Part shown: positions 1 to 9,483 of the stretch, one piece after another
Numbering within the stretch: the stretch's first letter is position 1
How the letters are laid out: each line of letters begins with the position of its first letter
The notes under the pieces: generated by a model
What the model was told of the DNA's origin: nothing
Seen by the model: only the letters and a program-made list of their open reading frames with translations
Database searches by the model: none
Position numbers and translations under genes: made by a program
DNA from: Labilibaculum sp041595635
GTDB taxonomy: Bacteria; Bacteroidota; Bacteroidia; Bacteroidales; Marinifilaceae
Direction of reading: 5' to 3'
Length of the DNA: 45,371 bases
Assembly (NCBI RefSeq): GCF_041595635.1
Contig: NZ_JBFHJW010000033.1
Location: 1 to 45,371 of the forward strand

Positions 1-543
1 ATTTACAATTGGAATTGCGTGTTAAGCGATGGTTCTTATCGGTATTTTGGTTTGATTCAATACCCGACAAAGCAGGGAATTCAGGTAGAAGTGCTGCACG
101 ATTCAGCACAAAATGCGAATATGATGCGCTCAAATTCAGCAGCCGATTGGCCAGGAGCTCTCTACTATCAGATTGTGCCATTTAAAAGGAAAAAAGAAAG
201 CGCTTACCTGCTTTTGGCCTGGGATGGAAATAATATGAGTACTACTAAAAAGATGATTGAAGTTCTCTCTTTTTCGCAATCGGGATTGGCACGTTTTGGT
301 TTGCCTGTGATTGTTTGGAAGGGAAAATTGTTGCATCGTGTAGTGTTCGAATATGCCAAACAGGCTCGAATGAGTCTTCAGTATAAGGAGAAAGAGAAAC
401 AGATTGTATTCGATCATTTGGCTCCTTCAAAACCAAACTATCAGAATCAATTTGAATATTACGGTCCCGATTTTTCATACGATGCTTTGCAATATCGGAA
501 AGGGAAATGGGAACTGATTGAAAATATAGATGTTAGAAATTAG
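1..543 (+). CDS. Conserved hypothetical protein, 5' end outside the window
   Basis: The reading frame is open from base 1 to the TAG at 541-543. The in-frame GTG at 19 is probably not the true start, because codons 1-6 already read as protein (IYNWNC). About 181 residues are visible. They contain no motif I recognise, no membrane segment and no cysteine pattern. The visible part is rich in aromatic residues and beta-type segments, for example SDGSYRYFGLIQYP and YYGPDFSYDALQY. It ends 6 bases before the dipeptidyl peptidase III gene on the same strand, so the two are probably co-transcribed. The function is unknown to me; I would call it a Bacteroidota-type hypothetical protein. Confidence 0.75.
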   Translation: MYNWNCVLSDGSYRYFGLIQYPTKQGIQVEVLHDSAQNANMMRSNSAADWPGALYYQIVPFKRKKESAYLLLAWDGNNMSTTKKMIEVLSFSQSGLARFGLPVIVWKGKLLHRVVFEYAKQARMSLQYKEKEKQIVFDHLAPSKPNYQNQFEYYGPDFSYDALQYRKGKWELIENIDVRN

Positions 544-549
544 AAGAAT

Positions 550-2514
550 ATGAGTGATAACTTTCAGTATCAAACCGAACAGTTTGCCGATATAAAAATA
601 TTGCGCTACCAGGTTCCCGGATTCGAGGAACTGAGTTTGCGCCAGAAAGAATTAATTTATTATTTGGCTGAAGCAGCCCGTTGTGGCCGCGATATTTTGT
701 TCGATCAGAATAGCAAGAATAACCTTCGCATTCGCAGAACTTTAGAGGCAATTGTAAAATCGTACGATGGCGACAGGGAAGCCGAAGAGTTTCAGGCTTT
801 TTTGGTGTATGTGAAGCGTGTGTGGTTTTCCAATGGCATTCATCACCATTACTCCATGGATAAATTCATGCCGGAATTCTCCGAAGAGTATTTTGGAGAG
901 CTCTTGGCCAATTCGAATTACGAGCTCTTGCCTTTACTCGAAGGCGAGAATGTGATTGCTTTGCTTTCCGATTTGGTTCCTGTAATTTTTGATGATAAGG
1001 TAGATGCCAAAAGAGTGGTTTTAAATCCAGACATGGATTTGATAGAAGCCTCGGCAAACAACTACTACGAAGGGGTGAACCAAAAGGAAGTGGAAGATTT
1101 TTACGCAAAAATAGAAAAAGGAGACCCAGAGCGACCTTTATCGGTTGGCATCAATTCCAAATTGGTGAAGGAAAATGGAAAGATTCAGGAAAAAACATGG
1201 AAAGTAGGTGGCATGTATTCTGCGGCCATCGAGAAAATTGTGTTTTGGCTGGAGAAAGCCATTCCGGTTGCCGATAGCGATTTGCAAAGAGAATCTTTAG
1301 TGAAATTGGTAGCGTTCTACAAAACGGGCGATCTGAAAACCTTCGATGAATATTCTATTTTATGGGTGAAAGATTTAGATGCTCATATTGATGTGGTGAA
1401 CGGATTTATTGAAGTGTACGGTGATGCCTTGGCCATGAAGGCCAGTTGGGAAGCCATGGTGAACTTTAAGGATGTGGAAGCTACCAAACGAGCCATCATT
1501 ATATCTGATAATGCTCAATGGTTCGAAGATCATTCCCCAGTTGATAAGCGTTTCAAAAAGGAGGAAGTAAAGGGTGTGAGTGCCAAGGTAATTACAGTTG
1601 CCATGTTAGGGGGAGATTGTCATCCTGCAACGCCAATTGGAGTGAATTTGCCTAATGCGGAGTGGATTCGCAAGGAACATGGAAGCAAATCGGTTACCAT
1701 CGATAATATTACCCATGCTTACCACCAATCTTCGTTAAAAGGTGGAATGTTAGACGAGTTTGCCTTCACCAAAAAGGAGGTAGAACGAGCAAAAGAACAT
1801 GGCTTTTTAGGTGGAAATTTGCATACCGATTTGCACGAATGTCTCGGACATGGTTCGGGTCAGCTTTTGCCAGGTGTTGGCATGGATGCCTTAAAAAATT
1901 ACCATTCTACATTGGAAGAAGCGCGTGCCGATCTATTTGCTTTGTACTATATGATGGATTCGAAAATGGTGGAACTGGGCTTGATGCCAAGTTTGGAGGT
2001 TGCCAAAGCAGAATACGACGGATACATTCGCAATGGTCTGATCACTCAGTTAACGCGTATTGAATTGGGCAAGGATATCGAGGAATCGCACATGCGAAAC
2101 CGTCAGTTAATTGCTAAATGGGTTTTTGAGAAGGGAGAATCCGAAAAGGTAATTGAGAAAGTGCAGCAGGAAGGAAAAACCTATTTTGTAGTGAACGATT
2201 ACGAGAAATTACGCTCCCTTTTTGGGGAATTACTTGCCGAAGTGCAGCGAATTAAATCGGAGGGTGACTTTGAAGCTGGTAAACATTTGGTGGAAGATTA
2301 CGCGGTGAAAGTGGATGCAGAATTGCATGCGGAAGTGAAGGAAAGGTTTGAGAAATTGCATTTGGCAGCCTATGCCGGTTTTATCAATCCCGATTACCAT
2401 CCGGTTTACGAAGGAGAGAAAATTGTAGATGTGAAAATATCTTACCCGACGGACTTTAGCAAGCAGATGCTGGAATATGGCGAGAAGTATTCTTTTCTGC
2501 CACATAAAAATTAA
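550..2514 (+). CDS. Dipeptidyl peptidase III-like metallopeptidase (family M49)
   Basis: This is a zinc exopeptidase of family M49, which removes dipeptides from the N-terminus of oligopeptides. The hallmark HExxGH motif is present as HECLGH at residues 429-434, and the second zinc-ligand motif EEARAD lies at 456-461 (EExRxD/E in the family). HECLGH is, as I recall, the form found in Bacteroides enzymes, whereas eukaryotic enzymes have HELLGH. The 654 residues match the family length. There is no signal peptide, so a cytosolic role in peptide turnover is likely. The ATG at 550 lies 6 bases after the upstream stop, which suggests translational coupling, and a hairpin-T-run terminator follows directly. 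The family call is very secure; the physiological substrate is unknown. Confidence 0.94.
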   Translation: MSDNFQYQTEQFADIKILRYQVPGFEELSLRQKELIYYLAEAARCGRDILFDQNSKNNLRIRRTLEAIVKSYDGDREAEEFQAFLVYVKRVWFSNGIHHHYSMDKFMPEFSEEYFGELLANSNYELLPLLEGENVIALLSDLVPVIFDDKVDAKRVVLNPDMDLIEASANNYYEGVNQKEVEDFYAKIEKGDPERPLSVGINSKLVKENGKIQEKTWKVGGMYSAAIEKIVFWLEKAIPVADSDLQRESLVKLVAFYKTGDLKTFDEYSILWVKDLDAHIDVVNGFIEVYGDALAMKASWEAMVNFKDVEATKRAIIISDNAQWFEDHSPVDKRFKKEEVKGVSAKVITVAMLGGDCHPATPIGVNLPNAEWIRKEHGSKSVTIDNITHAYHQSSLKGGMLDEFAFTKKEVERAKEHGFLGGNLHTDLHECLGHGSGQLLPGVGMDALKNYHSTLEEARADLFALYYMMDSKMVELGLMPSLEVAKAEYDGYIRNGLITQLTRIELGKDIEESHMRNRQLIAKWVFEKGESEKVIEKVQQEGKTYFVVNDYEKLRSLFGELLAEVQRIKSEGDFEAGKHLVEDYAVKVDAELHAEVKERFEKLHLAAYAGFINPDYHPVYEGEKIVDVKISYPTDFSKQMLEYGEKYSFLPHKN

Positions 2515-2520
2515 GATTTA

Positions 2521-2548
2521 GGAGGTGAGTTTTCATCTCCTTTTTTTT
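2521..2548 (+). terminator. Rho-independent terminator after the M49 peptidase gene
   Basis: A GGAGGTGA / TCATCTCC stem (one G-U pair, short loop) at 2521-2540 is followed by eight T residues. It lies 6 bases after the stop codon. Confidence 0.85.
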
Positions 2549-2647
2549 GTCTTGGAAATGGCAGTACTTATCGAATAAGTGGGAATGTATATCCCCATTT
2601 TTTGATCTTTTGCTATTTTTAGGCTCACCTAATTTAGAAGGAAAAAA

Positions 2648-3910
2648 ATGATAAAACGAATTACTTTACTAGCAAGCATGGGGCTTTTCTGCTTCCAGAC
2701 TTTTGCTCAGGATATGGATTACACCAAAGCCTTGGTGACAAAATTGAGTTCTCCGGAATTTCACGGACGAGGATATGTGAACAAAGGAGATAGCATTGCC
2801 GCTGCCTACCTTTCGGCCGAGATGAAAAGTATTGGATTGAAAGGCTTTTCGCACAATTACTATCAGCCCTATACCACTCCAATAAATACCTATCCTGAAA
2901 ATCCAAGATTGAGTTTGGATGGCAAGGAATTGGAGTCGGCGAGTGAGTATATCGTAAATCCCAATGCGAAAAGTTGCGAGGGAGAATCGGAGATCAGCTG
3001 GATTACCAAGGATATCCTGACCGATCAGCGCAAGCTATCGCATTTTATGAGAGAAGATCATTCCAATGCTTTTTTGGCTATCGATTCAACAGGATTGCAC
3101 AACAAAGAGCTCTACAATTTTGCGCAGGCCATGCTTAAAAAGAATGTGTTCGATGCCAAAGGAATTGTTTTGATTGATGGCAAACTGAAATTTTCAGCCC
3201 GCACAAAAACGGTAGACTACACCACTTTTATGCTGAAATCGGAGGTGATTACTCCTGAGGCAAAAAAGATAAGCTACAATATAAAAAGTAAGTTCATAGC
3301 CGATTATCACACTCAAAATTTAGTTGGCTATCTTCCTGGAAAGACGGATTCCTGTCTGATTTTTTCGGCCCATTACGATCATTTGGGGCATTTTGGCGAT
3401 AAGATGTTTCCAGGAGCCAACGACAATGCTAGTGGTGTTGCCATGGTGATGAATTTGGCCAAACATTTTAAATCGCTTAAAAAGAAACCTCATTATACCT
3501 TGGTGTTTGCTCTGTTTAGTGGGGAGGAAGCAGGATTGTTGGGATCGACCTACTACAGCGAAAACCCACTGATTCCTTTGGCGAAAACCAAAATGCTGAT
3601 GAATTTCGATATGGTGGCAACGGGATCGAAAGGGATTTTTGTGATCAACGGGAAAATGGTGCCCGATGAAATGGCTAAATTCAATGCGATTAATAAGGAA
3701 AAAGATTATGTCTTTAAAATGTCGGGAACAGGAGAATCAGCCTCTTCGGATCATGCTCCTTTTCACGAGAAAGGGGTGAAAGCTCTCTTCTTTTACACCC
3801 ATGGCGATAATGCCGATTATCATGAAACTACCGATACGGCCGACAAATTACCCTACACTCAGTTCGAGGGGATCTTTAAATTGGTGAGAGATTATGTCGA
3901 AATGAAATAA
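2648..3910 (+). CDS. Secreted M28-family zinc aminopeptidase
   Basis: This is an exported zinc peptidase of family M28. The N-terminus (MIKRITLLASMGLFCFQTFAQ) is a typical signal peptide ending in an Ala-Gln type cleavage region. The co-catalytic zinc ligands can be placed in order: His242 in AHYDH, Asp259 in GANDNASG, the catalytic Glu293/Glu294 pair in SGEEAGLLGS, the Asp of NFDMV, and His392 in DYHETTDT. The intervening segment before residue 240 is probably an accessory lid- or PA-like region. The 420 residues are typical of Bacteroidota M28 enzymes. It sits alone between two terminators. Together with the M49 enzyme upstream it suggests peptide catabolism: M28 in the envelope and M49 in the cytosol. 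Confidence 0.93.
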   Translation: MIKRITLLASMGLFCFQTFAQDMDYTKALVTKLSSPEFHGRGYVNKGDSIAAAYLSAEMKSIGLKGFSHNYYQPYTTPINTYPENPRLSLDGKELESASEYIVNPNAKSCEGESEISWITKDILTDQRKLSHFMREDHSNAFLAIDSTGLHNKELYNFAQAMLKKNVFDAKGIVLIDGKLKFSARTKTVDYTTFMLKSEVITPEAKKISYNIKSKFIADYHTQNLVGYLPGKTDSCLIFSAHYDHLGHFGDKMFPGANDNASGVAMVMNLAKHFKSLKKKPHYTLVFALFSGEEAGLLGSTYYSENPLIPLAKTKMLMNFDMVATGSKGIFVINGKMVPDEMAKFNAINKEKDYVFKMSGTGESASSDHAPFHEKGVKALFFYTHGDNADYHETTDTADKLPYTQFEGIFKLVRDYVEMK

Positions 3911-3959
3911 TCTGTACCGTAGAGGAGCAGCATGCCACGTCTCTATGGTAACACAAAAT

Positions 3960-3998
3960 AACCTGTCTAGATTCTAAATCCAGACAGGTTTTATTTTT
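3960..3998 (+). terminator. Strong hairpin terminator after the M28 peptidase gene
   Basis: AACCTGTCTAGATT pairs with AATCCAGACAGGTT (14 bp, one mismatch, CTA loop) at 3960-3990, followed by a T-rich tract. An A-rich stretch precedes it, so it could act weakly in the other direction too. Confidence 0.85.
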
Positions 3999-4015
3999 AA
4001 TTTCACCTCAAGCTG

Positions 4016-4061
4016 TGACTCCCACTGAGTCATATGTTTATAGCATAGCAATGCTATAAAC
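4016..4061. repeat. Double stem-loop element, REP-like candidate
   Basis: Two perfect inverted repeats sit side by side. TGACTC-CCACT-GAGTCA spans 4016-4032. GTTTATAGCAT-AGCA-ATGCTATAAAC spans 4036-4061 (11-bp stem, 4-base loop). Neither is followed by a T-run, so this is not an ordinary terminator. It lies between the convergent M28 peptidase and DUF5686 genes, a typical place for dispersed palindromic repeats. Confidence 0.6.
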
Positions 4062-4098
4062 CTGTGATCCTGTTGGGGTCGAATCATTACGATATTTC

Positions 4099-6732
4099 CT
4101 ACAAATTGAATTTCAATTTCACACCGGTATCACGATGATGGCTTCCATCAAAACTCCAAACCACTTCCACATCCAACAAAAGGAATATCTGCGACAAGCC
4201 ATAGCCAACTTCCCAATAATTTTTCTTGTCGGCATGCGTTAGGTAGTTGGTAAAAATGTTCTCCTGAATGGCCAGAGAGTTGTTTAGTATTGGCAATCGT
4301 TTCAATAGTAAACGATCCGATGTGTATAGCAAATGCCCTTCCAAATAGTCCTCAGTAGTGGAATATTGGTAGTAATCCAAGAGTCGGAAGTTATCCCACG
4401 AGCTGCCAATCATTACCCTTGGTTTACTCGTATTAAAATGGCGATAATCGGCAAAAAAGCTTTGCTTGTTCGAAAGGTAGGAGCCCGCTTTCATTTTATA
4501 TTCCAGTCTGTCGTTAAATCCTGTTTCTATGCCTTGTTTTACAGCCACTTCCAGAAGGGAGTAATCCGTTTCTGAGTCGAAAATATCATTAATTCCCTGT
4601 TTGTAGCGCAAAGCAAAAGTGGGCTGATTGTGATAGCGAGTCATTCTTTTTACCCCTTTCGAAATGGTATATCGATGACGCGGAGTGTATTCTAGTTGAG
4701 CCATAAACGTGAATGCCTTACTGTCTTTTACGAGAGAAGGATCAATTCCTTCCGGGATATTAGAGCTGTATTCCTTATCGTCAGGATCGAAAATATACCA
4801 CTTATTGGTATTGTACAATTGCTTTCTGTTGGCATATTCCAAACTTGTGAACAAGCTTAGTCCGTTGCTGATATCCGTTTTCTGCCAAATGCCAGCATAG
4901 TTTTTATCGTATAGTTTTAGGTAGTTGTCTTTAAAATAGAGGGAACTCATGGCATTCAGAAATGGATGAATTCCCGTGCTGGCATTAAAATCGACCGCTT
5001 CGCTTCCTGCTTTAAAGCCAATCCAGGCACGTTTCATTCCCTTGTATCGATATTTACTTTCCAGGGAGAAATCGAGATGTTTTCTCGAAAAGGCATAGAT
5101 TAGGTTTGGCTCAATATCAAAGTAATGACCGATTGTATCCTGTTTGGTATATCTGAAAGGTGCATCGAAGGTAAAGCCCTGAACCGTGTTGTAGGATATT
5201 TTATCCAAAGCAAAAATGCCAGGAATCGAAAATGTGGAGTTTTCTTCCTTGTAGCGATATGTTTTCCCTAAAAGAAGATGTTTGAACTTAAATTCTCTAT
5301 TGGCTTTGCGAACGGAATCCTTGTATTCGGGTGTATTGCGAACAATTTCGATAGAATCTTTCTTTTCAAAACTAATTTTCTCGTCTGAGGAAAGGGGAAT
5401 TGGGCGCATCTCATCCCAATACAAGGAGTCTTTATTTTTGGCATCCTTAGCCATTTTTACTTTCTCAATTTTTATTTCGAGGGGTTCCCTAATTTTCTCG
5501 GATCGTTTTTCCTCATTTTCCTTTTCCATTAGTCGGTATAGCCTTCGCATGTCGCCATTGTCCATTTCATTTTTGTCGAGGAGATCCTGAATTTCCTCTT
5601 TGCGTTTTTTCTCTTTGGCAGATACAACTTCAGATTCTTCCTGATTGTTTAGTTGTTTGATGTTTTCCGCTTCCTGTATTCTGGCAAGTTCCTGTTGTTT
5701 TAAAAAATCATGATTTAAATTCGGGTTCAATGTCACTTTGTAATCTTTAATAGAGGCAACATACATACCATTCAGACCAAATCCCATGCCTTTAAATTCG
5801 ATATTAAAATCGAAACTTACGGGCATCCAAACATCATCTTTTACAGGAGCATACAGTTGGTGCATGTTCACATCGGTCATGGGCAGGCTTAGTTTCAAAT
5901 CGGCCGAGTGGATATTCCAGTAGGTTTCGGCAATATTTAAATAGCCACGAAACAGATCTTTTCCTTTGCGTTTTGGGATAATCTTAATTCTGTTGATCGT
6001 TCTTCCCTGATCTTCGAAAACAGATTCCAATTGAAACCGATACACACTAAAAGCAGTTTTGTCTAAAGGAGAAATGAAACCATCGTCTCGGGTATTGTAA
6101 AGGTTGGCAGTAATAAATTGCATGGGATTTGCCTGTTCATCAAGTCCCGATGTTCGAATCGAGATGACTTCCTCATCTACCTTATCGGGCAATTCGAAAT
6201 GAATTTTCGAGATATTTTCGGTGACATAAGTTTTGCCTTTTACAATCCCTTCTTCTTCCAATTTCTTTTTAAACAGACCCGGTACACTTGTTACTTTTCC
6301 TGATCCTTTTAGGTAAACGGTGTTGTTATATTCGCTAACCTGTTTGGTGTAGTAATCGCCCATAGCAATGGCTTTTCGCATGACAAAATAGGCAGGATCC
6401 TCACCGCTGGCCAATACTTTAACTTCGCTTAGCTGATAGGTTTGAGGAGCAAGAGCTACATTTATTTCCAGAGTATTCTCGCTCATATTTACGTTTACTT
6501 CCTTGGTCTTAAAACCCAAATATCTGTATTGGAGGTTCCATTCACCAATTGGTAGTTCAAGCTGATATTCTCCGTCGATATTGGAAGTTGTTCCGGTGGC
6601 CAATTGTGTGCAGTAGATGTTTGCAAATGGAATAGGCTTGCCTTCGGTATCGGATATGATTCCCGTAATTTGTTTGGCATTACTAAAAAAGGAACAGAAA
6701 AGCAGAAGAATACTAAGAGTGTATTTATACAT
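4099..6732 (-). CDS. DUF5686 / carboxypeptidase-regulatory-like outer-membrane-type protein
   Basis: This large envelope protein has a signal peptide (MYKYTLSILLLFCSFFSNAKQ). A carboxypeptidase D regulatory-like beta-sandwich follows at about residues 22-95, with GKPIPFANIYC and GEYQLELPIGEW. A long DUF5686-type body comes next, with a charged Lys/Glu-rich linker around residues 360-450 and an aromatic-rich C-terminal half ending GVKLKFNL, typical of a beta-barrel closing strand. The 877 residues fit the family. An outer-membrane location is inferred from that ending and from family annotation. The gene follows an ABC ATPase and permease on the same strand with a 34-base gap, so it is probably the last gene of that operon. 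Its molecular function is unknown. Confidence 0.85.
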   Translation of the reverse strand: MYKYTLSILLLFCSFFSNAKQITGIISDTEGKPIPFANIYCTQLATGTTSNIDGEYQLELPIGEWNLQYRYLGFKTKEVNVNMSENTLEINVALAPQTYQLSEVKVLASGEDPAYFVMRKAIAMGDYYTKQVSEYNNTVYLKGSGKVTSVPGLFKKKLEEEGIVKGKTYVTENISKIHFELPDKVDEEVISIRTSGLDEQANPMQFITANLYNTRDDGFISPLDKTAFSVYRFQLESVFEDQGRTINRIKIIPKRKGKDLFRGYLNIAETYWNIHSADLKLSLPMTDVNMHQLYAPVKDDVWMPVSFDFNIEFKGMGFGLNGMYVASIKDYKVTLNPNLNHDFLKQQELARIQEAENIKQLNNQEESEVVSAKEKKRKEEIQDLLDKNEMDNGDMRRLYRLMEKENEEKRSEKIREPLEIKIEKVKMAKDAKNKDSLYWDEMRPIPLSSDEKISFEKKDSIEIVRNTPEYKDSVRKANREFKFKHLLLGKTYRYKEENSTFSIPGIFALDKISYNTVQGFTFDAPFRYTKQDTIGHYFDIEPNLIYAFSRKHLDFSLESKYRYKGMKRAWIGFKAGSEAVDFNASTGIHPFLNAMSSLYFKDNYLKLYDKNYAGIWQKTDISNGLSLFTSLEYANRKQLYNTNKWYIFDPDDKEYSSNIPEGIDPSLVKDSKAFTFMAQLEYTPRHRYTISKGVKRMTRYHNQPTFALRYKQGINDIFDSETDYSLLEVAVKQGIETGFNDRLEYKMKAGSYLSNKQSFFADYRHFNTSKPRVMIGSSWDNFRLLDYYQYSTTEDYLEGHLLYTSDRLLLKRLPILNNSLAIQENIFTNYLTHADKKNYWEVGYGLSQIFLLLDVEVVWSFDGSHHRDTGVKLKFNL

Positions 6733-6766
6733 GATTAATTTGTTGTTAGGGATTCTATTTTGTTTT

Positions 6767-8413
6767 TTAATCCAAAACCTTAGCCCAGCTAATTTTCTGG
6801 TAGGATCGTAGGTTCAGGTAAAGCAAAATAATGAGGATAGGAATGGCGATGCTCATGCTATAGGGCAATAAACTCAGGCCATAATGAATGCCACCAATTA
6901 ATCCTGCCGAAAGCATTAATAGAATTCCTTTTACAAAATTTCCACCTATATCCTGAGTTTCGCGTTCGGCAGTGAAGGGCAGTTGCGGACGTTGCCAGGA
7001 TTGCACCAAAGAAGTGATTAGGATAATGCACAAAGTGCCATAAATAATATCATCGAGGAGGGAATAGCCCCAAATGAACAGGCATATTGCCGAAATGAAT
7101 AGCTGAACGGGCAGAAAGTATTTCACCATGCCCGCTTTAAAGGAGCCTTTCAGAATGGTTCCCGGCACTGCCAATGGCAAGGCACGGTAGAACCACGACG
7201 ATTTTGCCTGATCGCTATAGCAAAGATTTTGTGTGATTGAAAAACTGAGTAGAATGGGCATATAAATGAACCACAGGTATTTTTTGCTGGCTACTAAGGC
7301 TTCCATAGTAAATGCTTCCTTCGAATTAAATGCGAATATCAGTAAGAAAATAAAAATGTAACCAAAGGCTGGATAAACGGTTTGCTTGAATTTTCGTTCA
7401 CGACCACTCATCAGCCATACCATTTTAAAGGCGGTTTTTTCCTCACTATTTCTGCAGAAAAGGCTAATCAGACGGTGGCTGAACTTAATTTTCCCCTTCT
7501 TTTCCTCTTTATGTTTTCCCTTTTTGTCGCTGGTTATATCGAGTTGACCTAGGGCATTGTTGAATTTGGGGCCCAGTACTTTTATCACAAAGAATAGGCT
7601 AACCAGGGGGACGAAAATCGCCAAAAGAAAAAAGGCAAGCTGAGAGCTATGGTAAGTGCTACTGATGTAGGCATTGATGCTGGAACTCATCCACACCGGA
7701 GGAATAAGGTAGGAATACCATTCTATATTCATATGAATATTGCTGAGATCGTACATCTCCATCATTCGGGGTAGCAACTGGTAGGCACCCATAAAAAGAA
7801 TGGCCATGGCTACCTGAAAGTAGACAATAATGTCTTTCAACTTTTGACCGTTCACCACATTCATCAATCCTAAATAGAAAATATTGGTGAGAAAGAGGGT
7901 GAAAAGAGCCGAAAGAATAATGAGCAGGATGAATACAAGTGTGGCCATCACACCATGATTAATGAGGGTTGAGAGGATCATGACCAGCGATAAGGACAGG
8001 CTGAGGTGAAGCATGTAAAAGGCAATGTGTAGAATTTTTGCCAGCACTAAAGTTCGGCTGTTCACCGGTCGGGGCATTAGTATGCTATTATCGCGGGTAT
8101 CCATTAAAACATTGGTAAATTCCGAGATCATCAGCATGGCAATCATTATCATGATAAAGGCAAAAATGATGGTGTAGCTCACTAGAATATCGTCGATAAT
8201 ATAGAGCGTAAGCATTAGAAAACCACCTAGCATTGCATAAACAAAAGTTTGCAACCAAAGCTGATTGCTCGATTCTTTTTTCTTTTTCGATAGGGACAAA
8301 CTTCTTCGGTTGTCCATGCGGATTTTTATTTTTAGGATGCTGCACAATTGGTCGAAATCGACACCCATGGCGCGTATGATTCCCCGAAAAGGGAGCAGAA
8401 GGTGAGCAATCAT
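6767..8413 (-). CDS. ABC transporter permease, Bacteroidota type
   Basis: This integral membrane protein of 548 residues has about ten or more predicted hydrophobic helices. The first cluster lies at about residues 55-110, several more follow up to residue 280, and a C-terminal set covers residues 350-540. A basic, cytoplasmic-looking loop (HKEEKKGKIKFSH) separates the halves. It has no recognisable enzymatic motif. The identification rests on its membrane topology and on the ABC ATPase gene 12 bases upstream, which has the typical exporter-ATPase sequence. The substrate is unknown. Start chosen as the ATG at 8413, which gives the shortest gap to the ATPase gene; a later start near the MDNRRS segment (32 codons in) is possible. 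Confidence 0.8.
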   Translation of the reverse strand: MIAHLLLPFRGIIRAMGVDFDQLCSILKIKIRMDNRRSLSLSKKKKESSNQLWLQTFVYAMLGGFLMLTLYIIDDILVSYTIIFAFIMIMIAMLMISEFTNVLMDTRDNSILMPRPVNSRTLVLAKILHIAFYMLHLSLSLSLVMILSTLINHGVMATLVFILLIILSALFTLFLTNIFYLGLMNVVNGQKLKDIIVYFQVAMAILFMGAYQLLPRMMEMYDLSNIHMNIEWYSYLIPPVWMSSSINAYISSTYHSSQLAFFLLAIFVPLVSLFFVIKVLGPKFNNALGQLDITSDKKGKHKEEKKGKIKFSHRLISLFCRNSEEKTAFKMVWLMSGRERKFKQTVYPAFGYIFIFLLIFAFNSKEAFTMEALVASKKYLWFIYMPILLSFSITQNLCYSDQAKSSWFYRALPLAVPGTILKGSFKAGMVKYFLPVQLFISAICLFIWGYSLLDDIIYGTLCIILITSLVQSWQRPQLPFTAERETQDIGGNFVKGILLMLSAGLIGGIHYGLSLLPYSMSIAIPILIILLYLNLRSYQKISWAKVLD

Positions 8414-8425
8414 GATCTTGGGATT

Positions 8426-9223
8426 TTAGTTTTCGAAGGCGTTAATAATTTGTTCTGCTTTTTCGCTGTGGCCATATGTGCCGGTTAGCTCGGTGAAGAG
8501 TTTCTCGAGCGATCCGCTACGATCCTTGCTGTTGAGCTCGGCAAAACTACCATCGGCGGCGACTTTTCCCTGATCGATGAGGATGATTCGATCGGAGATT
8601 TTCTCCACTACATCCATAATGTGGGAGCTGTAGAAAATGGTTTTGCCTTCTTTGGCCAGTTGGGTGAGTATCTCCTTAACGATGATTACCGAGTTGGCAT
8701 CTAATCCCGATAAGGGTTCATCCATGAAAATGATTTTTGGGTTGTGAATGAGTCCCGAAATGATGAGGATCTTTTGGCGCATTCCTTTCGAAAAGGAGTT
8801 GAGGCGTTCGTCGGCATGGGCTTTCATGTCGAATAAATCGAGCAGCTTCTCAATTTTTGTGTGGATATCCTGTTTTTCCATTTTGTGCAGTTCGCCTACA
8901 AACTGAAGGTATTCCCTTGGCGTTAGCGTATCGTAAAGAGCTGCATTTTCGGGAATGTAGCCAATCTGTTTTTTTATTTCGGTGCTGTTTTTTCGTAAAT
9001 CGAGACCCAGAATTTTTACTTCTCCTTCAAAATCAGGTAGCAATCCGCATAATATTTTTACGGTAGTTGATTTCCCAGCTCCATTGGGTCCAATGTAGCC
9101 AATAATTTGCCCGGGTTTTATGTTTAGATCAATTCCTTTCAAAACTTTATTTTCAGTTCTGCCATTCTGATAGCTTTTTTCGAGCTTTTGAACGGAAATG
9201 ACCGGACTTTGATTTTCCTGCAT
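8426..9223 (-). CDS. ABC exporter ATP-binding protein
   Basis: This is the nucleotide-binding subunit of an ABC transporter. Walker A is GPNGAGKST at residues 45-53. The signature is a variant, SFSKGMRQK (the usual SGG replaced by SKG), as in many ABC-2 exporter ATPases. Walker B is IIFMDEPLSGLD, and the switch histidine lies in YSSHIMD. The 265 residues are normal for one cassette. It is the first gene of a minus-strand set of ATPase, permease and DUF5686 protein with gaps of 12 and 34 bases. The co-occurring outer-membrane-type protein suggests export to, or remodelling of, the envelope; this is inference. Confidence 0.93.
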   Translation of the reverse strand: MQENQSPVISVQKLEKSYQNGRTENKVLKGIDLNIKPGQIIGYIGPNGAGKSTTVKILCGLLPDFEGEVKILGLDLRKNSTEIKKQIGYIPENAALYDTLTPREYLQFVGELHKMEKQDIHTKIEKLLDLFDMKAHADERLNSFSKGMRQKILIISGLIHNPKIIFMDEPLSGLDANSVIIVKEILTQLAKEGKTIFYSSHIMDVVEKISDRIILIDQGKVAADGSFAELNSKDRSGSLEKLFTELTGTYGHSEKAEQIINAFEN

Positions 9224-9418
9224 TTTTTTTATCTTGAGTGAGTAATGAATTTAAAAGTAGTAAAAGGTTAAATAGGATAGACAAGAAAAGGCTTTTTTTT
9301 CGATGTGAAGGCTCGAATGGGGGAGCAAATGAATTTTTTGCAGGTTTACTATTCGTACGGACTGACAGATTTCTGCATTTTTTTCATCTTTCCTGTCTTA
9401 ATGACAGAAAATTTCTCT

Positions 9419-9434
9419 TGGCACAGGCTTTGCC
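9419..9434 (+). promoter_or_regulatory. Sigma-54-like -24/-12 promoter candidate upstream of htpG
   Basis: TGGCACAGGCTTTGCC matches TGGCAC-N5-TTGC, with the GG and GC doublets exactly 10 bases apart. Only the final W position of the consensus fails. The predicted start would be about 40 bases before the htpG ATG. A CTGTC-TTAAT-GACAG inverted repeat lies just upstream at about 9393-9407. As an alternative, TTGG at 9418 and TATCTGTA at 9442, 20 bases apart, could be read as a weak Bacteroidota -33/-7 promoter. Confidence 0.45.
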
Positions 9435-9483
9435 TGTTGCCTATCTGTAAAAATGTAATTCAAAATTTAAAAGCGATATAACT

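Noticed and set aside
5282..5590. 102-codon plus-strand frame inside the DUF5686 gene
   Set aside because: It is the mirror of the Lys/Glu-rich linker (giving Ser/Leu/Phe-rich text) and is an artefact of composition.
9238..9450. Open frame upstream of htpG
   Set aside because: Its frame overlaps the sigma-54-like promoter and reads low-complexity residues; it has no family features.
9418..9450. TTGG and TATCTGTA as ordinary Bacteroidota promoter of htpG
   Set aside because: It is not discarded completely but both boxes are imperfect; kept only as an alternative to the sigma-54-like reading.
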